From the NCBI RefSeq assembly GCF_022376445.1, contig NW_025954973.1:1-64000 (forward strand): 64,000 nt of DNA, written 5' to 3'. Positions 56,030 through 64,000 of this stretch are shown here, piece by piece; within the stretch, counting starts at the first letter, position 1, and the number at the start of each line of letters is the position of its first letter. This DNA comes from Fomitopsis serialis (taxonomy: Eukaryota; Basidiomycota; Agaricomycetes; Polyporales; Fomitopsidaceae). The notes below the pieces were generated by a model that saw nothing but the letters and a program-made list of their open reading frames with translations, made no database searches and was not told the DNA's origin. Both the position numbers and the translations under genes were made by a program.

Positions 56030-57440
56030 AACCGTGGAACCGGCGGAAGGGTAGAGGTTGGCTCACACGCGGGGCCCTGAGGAGCGGCACGATGTAGGGC
56101 ATCCGCTCAGCTACAGTGAGTTCGACTTGCTTCACGGGCTACGTAGCGTCGGCTGATTCCTTTCAGTGTAAATACGACGCGTCATCATCGGGCACCAGAG
56201 ACCTGGATGGTCGTCGCTATCCTGATTTTAACTACCCGCTTGAGTGTTGCATAGCCTACGTCCGACGGTCGTTTCGTGCGTTTACCTGTGTACTCCGAAC
56301 ACCTCACTCTCCGATCTGTGAGTAGGCATCACCACGGTTTACTGGGCCGACCTTCAGGGAACAGTACAGAATACGCAGGACAACGCCCAAGAACAAGTAC
56401 TAGCGACCGCTTCCGTCATCGGTGCAATCTACCTCGCGAGAATGCAATTAGGATTAGGGACGGGGTCCTCCTCACCGGGACCTTCTTGCGTTGGCACGAC
56501 CACACACCAAGCTACATGTCGTCACGCCGAGACTAATGTGGCGCTTTGACGAACACTGGCAGTGTGACTGGCAAATAACGGTATGCAGTGTCTCACCTAC
56601 GGCAGTGAGCTATGTGGCTCATCGATCTCTCGGACACAGCACCTCCGACTCAAGCCCAAGTACCTGGCTTCGATGCATCGACTTACGCTCTCATGCCAGT
56701 CATGGCCTACCACGCGACGCTCACAGCTCTGTCGGCGACGCCAATCCGGACGGGCGGGAAGACGAGGGAAAGTCGTCCAGGCGTCCGGTGAGCGCTTTCA
56801 GGGAGGAACTTCGCGGCAACAGGCACTTACGTCGATCTTGCACAGGCGGCTTGTGAGTTAATCGTCTCTCCTACCGAGCGGAGACGCACTCGCTCATGCT
56901 CGGCTCTGCTGTGAACGCAGACTGAACATGGAAAGGTACGTCCGGGAATTGCTGGACGACCAACACTCCGTAGAGACCTATGACCCGACCGCAAACCCCG
57001 TGGATAGCAACATCACCTCGAGGCAAGCGCATACGATCCCTGTGGTTCCGGGTTTCACTGACATACGTACGCTTTCAGCGGCTCTAATGACACCACACTG
57101 GCCACGCCGCGAACACCGTCACCTCTGTCCATGAGCGATCCGCACGTCAAAGTATGATTCGTCGCACGCTCGTCAATCCTTATGGCGGTGACTTTGCACA
57201 TCGCCGAACATGTCCGCTAGAGACGCGTGCACGCGCGCCGTGCTCGTATCCCTGACAGACTCATCGACGTCTTCAGCCCCGGCCAGCGCCACTTCACCCT
57301 ACATAGGGGGTGTGCGCTGCCAGTGAGACTCCTGATATCGAGGTCTATTCCGTGGTAGCATCGGTTTGAATCCGAATACAGTTGTTGTGCGATTTACAAG
57401 TAGGCCCACATACACTACATCAGGCAATGGATAATAACAA
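56030..57440. repeat. Degenerate duplicated block Z (right copy) and neighbouring relic
   Basis: 56600-57440 matches the reverse complement of 10.9-12.5 kb; 56030-56170 matches the reverse complement of 26.2-26.35 kb. A TTAGGATTAGGG sequence lies at about 56449. No intact gene. Confidence 0.55.
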
Positions 57441-57457
57441 ATAAGTGCCGCGCGATC

Positions 57458-58650
57458 TCAGGCTCCCGCGAACAAGCCGCCAGCCAGAATGCAACCGCCT
57501 ACGGCTTTCTTCACCAGATCCACCGGGACGCGCCCTTCATGCCTGCGCGCTGCAGGTGCGAGAGCCAACTGCCCTTCGGGATGTATGCGCCGTAAAAGCG
57601 GCGCTGAGCCCAAGCCGCCGCGGAACCTGCGAAGACCAACGATGTGAGCATACTGTATTCTCGTACAAGATGACGACGCTCGTCCGTACCTGCAACGGGG
57701 CCCTCAGTGGACATGCCGAAGAGCCTGAACAGAGGACGTAGGAGCCACGACTCTGGGATGGTGAGCATGATGCCGGAGACAATCAAGGTCTCGAGCAAGA
57801 CCGGATGTTGTTCCACCAAGTCCCCTGGCAAGATATGAGATCGCGACGTAGGGTAGGACGCACGACGAGGTAGACTAACCGATAGTAACGACGATATCCT
57901 CGACATGCTTCATGATCGGGTCGAGATGCGTCCGAAGCTGCATCTCCGACATCCCATCCTGCACGCTTAACCTGATAAAGGCCTCTTCTGCTTTGCGGAT
58001 GACTAGAGACACGTTGCCTCTGCGTTCTGCATGGTCCGGCGCTTGGTCGGGTGGGGGAACTGCCCCTTCAACTGCTCTAGAAGGTCGGCGAATACCTTCT
58101 CGATACCATGCTGAATCTCGTCGAATGGCTTGTCTCCCGCTTGTGCAATGACCTCTTTCAGGTCCTCGGTGTCAGAGACGACTACCTGTATCACGTATTG
58201 AAATTGGCGTAGCTGGGCGACGGCGGTCGCGTCAACCTCTTGCACAGCTTCGTGGACGAGAGACGCAGCGTAGTCCTGAGCATGATGGCCGAGTGAAAGC
58301 ATATGCTCCCAGAATTGTTCTGGAGTGTCGAGCTCGCCCAGATGATGAATGGCGTCAGAAAGCGCCTCTGTACAGCCGCTGAGCCTCACGCGCAAACAAA
58401 GCAGTCATTGAATGGACGCAGACGTACTGTTCATGCCATCGTGCGCTTTGTCAACAGCGTCTTTTTATCCGCCAAATATGTTGCTGTTATCGTTTATCAG
58501 TGGCATCCGACGCCCGCGAAGACGAACCAGAAATGCTTACCTCCCAAGGTTCGCTAAGCTCAATCCTGATACCGGCTCGGCACCGAAGAGGACGGTTAGC
58601 AGGGTGGTGCTGAGGAGCGCGAACCAAGCTGAGGCGAATACGACACGCAT
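57458..58650 (-). pseudogene. ISG12-like gene copy B, multiply disrupted
   Basis: Exon layout as in copy C: 58650-58541 (MRVVFASAWFALLSTT signal peptide), 58483-58428, about 58371 onward (KALSDAIHHLGELDTPEQFW), then exons with VEQHPVLLETLIVSGIM, RLFGMSTEGPVAG and AAWAQRRFYGAYIPKGSWLS. Defects: TAA in exon 2 (58467-58465); a one-base loss near 58062 (QFPHPTKRR instead of QFPPHDQAPN); and a frame change after LQRAGMKG near 57532, beyond which VKKAVGGCILAGGLFAGA continues out of frame to a stop at 57460. It lies 0.5 kb downstream of copy C in the same orientation, a tandem duplicate. Confidence 0.75.
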
Positions 58651-58746
58651 GATGGTGGGTGGTGACAAGAAGGGATCTCATTTCCGCCACGCCCTTCAGC
58701 TCAAATACGAGGAGCTGGGCGTCAAGGGACGCACGAAGGAAGCTCA

Positions 58747-58769
58747 CGTCGACGGAACCTTATTTCCGC
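58747..58769 (-). promoter_or_regulatory. Core promoter of ISG12-like copy B
   Basis: Minus strand AATAAGGTTCCGTCGACG, about 100 bp upstream of the start codon, matching the element in front of copy A. Confidence 0.45.
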
Positions 58770-59184
58770 AGACAACAGAAGCATTAATATGCCTTCCTGA
58801 TACGGACGACGCACCTGGGTGTGGCGACTCTGCCTCCGGACAAGGATCATGATGGCGCGTGCTCTGCTGTCCTCGACTAAGAGACTACGTACGCCCGACG
58901 TTACTTGGCTCACGCAACCTTAGGCTAGCGAGAACGCGAAACAAGTAGTGTACCTCGACTCCGAGGATATCGCCCCCATCCCCGTTTGTATGCGCTCGCA
59001 TGCTACATACGCACCGAGCGGCCACTTTGTGAGTCTGGGAAGCTGACGAACGCGGCATTTCAACTGCGTGGCTCAATGAACCCAACCTCTAATTGCAAGA
59101 ACATGCACGACTCTTCTTGTATGGTACGGGTCACTGTAGTCGGGCCGCATATACCGCGCTTGAGATAATGGAACCTGAGCGATC

Positions 59185-60402
59185 TCAGACACAGCCACAG
59201 CTGGCGAATATGGCGCCAATGAGCCCAATGCCACCCAAGATAGAACCGAGGATGGTCTTCTTGATCGATTTCCGCGCCCAGTGACCCATAGCTGCGCGTT
59301 GCAGATACGAGAACCAACTCCCCTTCGGGATAGTTCCGCCAAAGAACGTGCGCTGGGCCCAAGCCACCACGGAACCTGTGAACAGGTCAACGATGTGGGG
59401 ATAGCATGTCCTCGTCCAATCGCATCGAGACGGTGAAGAGGTTGACTCTTACCTTGGACGGGACCTTCGGGGGACATCCCGAAGAGTCGGAGCAGTGGGC
59501 GAAGGAACCAGGATTCAGGGATGATGAGCATGACACCCGAGACGAGCAAGGTCTCGAGCAAGTACGGGTGTTGTTCCGCCAAATCACCTGGCAATGGTAC
59601 AATGTGAGATCCCGACGATGTGAGACGATACGACGACTGACCGATGGCAACGATGACCTCTTCGACGTTCTTCATAATCGGGTCAAGGCGCACCCTGACT
59701 TCCTCCTCCGACATCCCATGTTCCACGCCAAACCTGATTAGGGCCTCCTCTGTGATGTTGACGACCAGTGTCACATTGCCCTCCCGCTCTGCGTGGTTCG
59801 GGGCATGATAAGGCGGAGGGAACCGGTCTTTCAACTCCTCCAAGATGTTCGCCAGGATGTTCTCTATACCACGCTGGAAATCGTCAAACGATTCGTCGTG
59901 GACTTGTGTGACGATCAGCGCTTTCAGGTCTTCCGTGCCATGGATTATGGCTTGCAGGGTGTTTTGGATGCCGTGAAGTCGCACGGCAGTAGTCGGATCC
60001 GCCTTGTGGGCAGCGTCGTAAATCAGGGAATCTGCGTAATCCTGGCCGCGCTGACCAAGCGACAGTGCGTCTTTCCAGAATTGACTGAGCGTTTCGGAGT
60101 CATCAAGTCGTAGACCGGGGTCAATCACAACATCTGTGGCATCGCTTACGGTTCAGTATGCATTGACAGGCGGGTGCAAGCGCACCGTTCATTCCATCTT
60201 GCGCTGTGTCTTTGAGTTCACGGAAGGTGTTCCTGGGATTGAACGTCAGCGACATTCAACGGTGACAAACCGTATGGATTTCTAAGACTCACCTTGCAGA
60301 ATTGGTTGTGACGAACGCTGAAACCGGCTCTGGGCTGACAAAGGCCGTCAAGAAAATAGTGCTGAGAAACGCGAGCCATGCTGAAGCGAACACGACCCCC
60401 AT
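59185..60402 (-). CDS. ISG12-like (Ifi-6-16-type) secreted/membrane protein, copy C
   Basis: The only intact member of the three. Exons 60402-60293, 60232-60186, 60133-59642, 59587-59453 and 59375-59185; introns 41-77 nt, all GT-AG, giving 324 residues. N-terminal signal-like segment MGVVFASAWLAFLSTIFLTA; a central helical region (WKDALSLGQRGQDYADSL, DDFQRGIENILANILEELK, EEEVRVRLDPIMKNVEEVIV); the hydrophobic span LLETLLVSGVMLIIPESWFL; GMSPEGPVQG; AWAQRTFFGGTIPKGSWF; and a glycine-rich hydrophobic tail ILGSILGGIGLIGAIF. The tail resembles the ISG12/6-16 domain, small hydrophobic proteins of mitochondria or membranes in animals; the fungal role is unknown and the assignment tentative. Confidence 0.7.
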
Positions 60403-60486
60403 GATAGTGGGAGGCGACGAGAGCACCGATCCTCGCCACGCCCCCTCCATCCGAACATAGGCGTCTAGGGACGCGCGAAGGAGGGT

Positions 60487-60507
60487 GACGAAACCTTATA
60501 TCCACGG
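60487..60507 (-). promoter_or_regulatory. Core promoter of ISG12-like copy C
   Basis: Minus strand GATATAAGGTTTCGTC, 85-105 bp upstream of the start codon, aligned with the elements of copies A and B. Confidence 0.45.
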
Positions 60508-61230
60508 ACAAAGTGGACAGAGCGATTTCCTCTTACGGAAACACACCTACGGGTTGCGGCACCACCGCGACAGCTATTCGGTCCGTGGATCCAGCGCACG
60601 GCCTCGATAAACGGAGTTCGAGGGTGGCGAGGCATTAATATATGTACAAGCCGATGTCCTGTATCATTGGGATATACACGCTGTCATCCCCAGCATGCAC
60701 GTCTCGCATGACTGGGATGTCACAACGCACCTAAGTATGCTATACCATATGGACCATATCGTCAGACGCAGGTGTCGTCGACGTTGTCGAGATGCACATC
60801 CTGTTCACTGCACTCCGCTTTGAATCGACGCCTTTCATGACTTCCGGCCCTTTCAAGAGGCGCGGTGTTTGCGGAGCGAGAGGGTAGGCTCTCAGCGTTG
60901 AGAGGAATGACGGTCCTAATGGCTGCATGTGGTGCATATCAGCGTAGAAACGCGATCAGGTTACGCAATAACATGCCTCGTTCACGTTTCCGCAAGACAT
61001 ATTCTCACTTGATGCCCCTGGTGCCGTGTCAAGGGGCGACATGACACCGAAGCAGCGTGAACCACCCCCATATGTCAACACATAGGGTGGTCAAAGCCCG
61101 GATACTTAACGATACTGGCGATGACCATCCGCTCGTTTGGGTACTCTGAGAGCATCTGAGAGAACCGTCAGGACGTGTCAATGTACAAAGAACAAGATAG
61201 GCGTACCCTCGTACTAGATCAACCAGGTAC

Positions 61231-61990
61231 CTACACGCGCCTTCGGCATCCTATATGCGATAAAGCATCATCGCGCGATTTGCCTACGTTACTCTGCGTG
61301 CTGGAATGAACACTTCCAAGAGCTTTGCACCACGCTTTAAGATTTGTGTAGACATGAGATGTCTGACGAGAACGCACCTCTCCGGTGAGCAGCTCGCTGG
61401 CCACGATGCCCCAGGACCATATATTCACCGATTAGCCACACTCCGGTTCCACGCCTCACTTTAGGACACAAAGGTGAGTACACGATCGGTATAAAGGAAC
61501 ACTGGCTTACCCTCCTGACAACGTCGACGATTCGCCTGGCCCGCCAGGTGCTTCTCCACTGGAAACGACGGCCGTCATCGACTCCGTAGACCTTGAGGCT
61601 CCTTCCGCTTCCCGGGCTGCCTAAGAAGACTTAGGACTCGCACTTCACCGGATAGAAGCACCGCTCACCTCGCCTTATTTTTACGAGCCGAGCCTATGTT
61701 CGACGCGCGCGCGAGGGCGGATATCCACGACCGGCGCACGGTAGTGCGCGCTGGGAGCCGAAGCCGGCCTGAGCTGTCACGGACAGCCTTGAGATAAGGA
61801 TATGACCCGGCATCCATTCGCAGACGTAGATGGGGGAGAGCTCGCTTGCCGCACGGGCTTCTGGTCGCGCGATGCGTCGAAAGAGACGCTTGAGATCGAG
61901 CATGACGAAGGTGAGAAGGCCGAAGTTGGGTGAGGCGTCGCATTCGCACCTGTTGTTTGACTGCAGATGCTTCCCTACTGAACTGCTCGA
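61231..61990 (-). pseudogene. Possible protein kinase relic
   Basis: The minus strand at about 61428-61375 reads VNIWSWGIVASELLTGE followed by a donor-like GTGCGT. This matches the subdomain IX region of protein kinases (DIWS-GI--EL-TG). Further upstream, SLKVYGVDDG near 61590 and MLDLKRLFRRIARPEAR near 61900 could be other pieces, but I cannot join them. Stops lie directly before the motif. Confidence 0.35.
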
Positions 61991-61999
61991 GCCTCAATA

Positions 62000-64000
62000 C
62001 GCCGCTCGAGCCACGACCTTTTAAATGGTACAGTGAGATGAGATGAGTGGCAGACTCGGACACGCCGTGCACTCGTTTGGCGACGAACTACGCTCCGAGA
62101 ATGAATCTGATGCACTACCGCACGATGAGCTATGTCAACTGAGAAGCAGAGGTTACTCACCTGACAGACATCCGGCCTTCCGCTATTTTCGTCTCGTTCA
62201 AGCTTATACGACGAGCTAGCTACTCGCCCATGGTCCCGTCCTCTCGCCACAGGACGCGAACAGAACTGGCGAGTACGTATCCTTCTCCTATGCGATGGTT
62301 GCGGAATTAACGCAGCATTCTGAGGGCGTCGCGCGATACACACAAAGAACGTTGAGAGGGTGTTCAAATTTCGGGGCAAGAACAGGCGCTCGGCCGGAAG
62401 AACCTCGGCGTGGCTGACCACGGCGGCTTCGCGAACGGTGGTTTGCTCCCTCCTCCGATCTCGATGTCCAGCAAACTCAACTCTGACGGCGTACATATTG
62501 TACCTCGCACTAACTGAACATCAATGGATTCCTCTCCGGATCCTCCTCCTCCCTCCAAATCGTGAGCTACTCCACCACTAGGCGACTCACCCAGGTATCC
62601 ACTGCAACCCGCGATGCTCCGCAGCCTACAGACCTACACCCGGGGACCCGAAAGCCACAGATGAGGCGAAACATGCGACGCGAGAGAGATTTTACTGTAG
62701 CTCAGAGCTGGAAACAGGGTACCGTCAGAGGCTCGGAGGACCCGTCGTTCGGTGAGTCACTCGCCACTGTCAGATCCATACCGTACCCGTGACGTTCGAT
62801 CCAGGTTCGATCGTCTGGACGCGTTCTCGGGCTACGCAGCGCCCTCACCGCAGTTCAAGGCAGCCAGCCCGCACATCGGCATCAGGTGTTTGGCCGTACG
62901 TAGGAACAGCAGCACCGAGGGGACCTGAACACCCGCGACGCTCCCAGGCAGCCCGGTCGGCGACCCCCAATGTCTGGACGAGCGGGAGGATCAGCGCGAA
63001 GGGTACTCCCGTAGATGTGAGGAGGTACTCAATCAGCATACCGTCGTCGAAGACCAATGTTGCGGTGAGTAGCTCGTGTTCCCCATTCGAGAGCGGTCGG
63101 GCTGAGCTTGTGCGACAGAGCCAGAGAGGACTCGGACGCCACCGAGGCGCCGATCCGGTTGATGAGGCTTCACATGTACCGCTCCGGCAACGTGAACGGA
63201 GCTGCTTGAAAGCGACCAGCTGTGCGCAGCGAGTTTGGCTATACGACGAGGTCCGTGTGCTCAAACACGAGTCGTGTGGCCCGCAGACGAGCGGTAGTCC
63301 GAGCCGCTTTGCCTTCGGGATATCCCTCTTGACAGTGTACGGGACGCGGTCCCTTGTCTTTTCATCGGTAAGTAGCACGTTCTCAAAGAGCGACTGTCTG
63401 ACCGAGCTAGTGATGGCGTTTAGAGTGAGCCTCCGACATGGCGGTAGGCCTTCGCGCGATCCGAGTCCGGTCAATGTTCCACGAGAGTGGGGTGGTCCGT
63501 CATTAGCACGTCTGCTCGTAGGTGTCTAGTCTGCTGTATCTTCATGATCCACTCGCTCGGTACTGACTTGCTGTCTTCCTAGACTTTCCTAGCGAATGTT
63601 CCGACCCTTCTCGCGTAGACAGGGTCATACATTGCCCCATCGAGGTCAATCGTGAGTCCCAACACTGGTTACGGTACGTTATTGGGTCTCCAGTTCAAAG
63701 CCATCATGACTGATTATTTTCGTTCAGGATAATGTAGGTGAGAGCCTGCTGGTGAACGTGGTGTGTGACTGGTGCGCTAGTGCACTACTACGGTGTAATT
63801 TTACGGGGAAAAATGCACATACTAGTAGGCGAACGAGTGCAGAGGGCCATATCTCGGCTTCTGTTGCTTGATATCAACACCCACAAGCATGAAATTTGGC
63901 CCTGCGCATACAAACACCACTTTCTAAGGTGCGTATGCCGTCCGCTCATGTTGAAAGGGTCTTCGGGATGTGGCGAGGAGACTGAGCACCGTCTCGTCGA
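62000..64000. repeat. Right arm copies of blocks Y and X, inverted
   Basis: 62010-62370 (reverse complement) matches blocks Y at 15.3-15.75 and 2.7-2.95 kb. 62600-64000 matches block X at 1.05-2.5 kb throughout in opposite orientation, including the last bases (TCGACGAGACGGTG reversed against 1055-1070). All frames are broken. Confidence 0.6.

Overview
The window looks like a stretch of a basidiomycete (Agaricomycete, probably polypore-type) nuclear genome. The support is: many 50-60 nt GT-AG introns; a paralogous cluster of basidiomycete-style F-box proteins; an unspecific peroxygenase (heme-thiolate peroxidase) relic; a HIG1-domain respiratory factor; a Ty1/copia element; and a Tad1-like LINE. 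Everything here is read by eye. Splice sites were inferred by comparing paralogues within the window.

Layout. 1-0.7 kb: 5' part of an F-box gene (F1, minus) that continues off the left edge. 1.05-3.0 kb: degenerate duplicated sequence. 3.07-10.86 kb: an ISG12-like gene (copy A, plus), already carrying a stop codon and then split by an intact copia element (4010-10564, 5-bp target duplication). 10.9-17.4 kb: decayed duplicated sequence. 17.6-23.3 kb: two intact F-box genes on the minus strand (F2, F3). 23.9-25.2 kb: a G-rich array of degenerate repeats. 27.8-30.6 kb: a small island of ordinary single genes, a nine-exon membrane protein (minus) divergent from the RCF1/HIG1 gene (plus). 32-51 kb: F-box genes and relics on the plus strand (a pseudogene at 32.3 kb, F4, a relic at 37.6 kb, F5 with a frameshift, F6) and a peroxygenase pseudogene (39.0-40.0 kb). 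F6 carries a 5'-truncated LINE inside its second intron. 51-57.4 kb: mostly decayed duplicated sequence. 57.46-60.4 kb: two further ISG12-like copies on the minus strand, B (broken) and C (intact). 60.5-64 kb: decayed sequence that mirrors the left end.

The window is an imperfect large palindrome. F-box genes point outwards from a centre near 23-32 kb, ISG12-like copies point inwards from both ends, and flanking non-genic blocks at the left (1.05-2.5, 10.9-12.5 kb) reappear inverted at the right (62.6-64, 56.6-57.4 kb). Repeated duplication, tandem copying, pseudogenisation and two recent-looking retroelement insertions explain most of the content.

The most interesting signals are: a 3-codon start exon shared by the F-box family; TTAGGG-type motifs upstream of four of its members; a LINE housed in a 68-nt intron without touching the splice sites; a copia LTR with a 10-bp-phased GAA array resembling a heat-shock element; a copia primer site matching the anticodon arm of initiator tRNA; an intron-containing, ATG-less leader reading frame in that copia; and an open frame continuing past the RCF1 stop codon.
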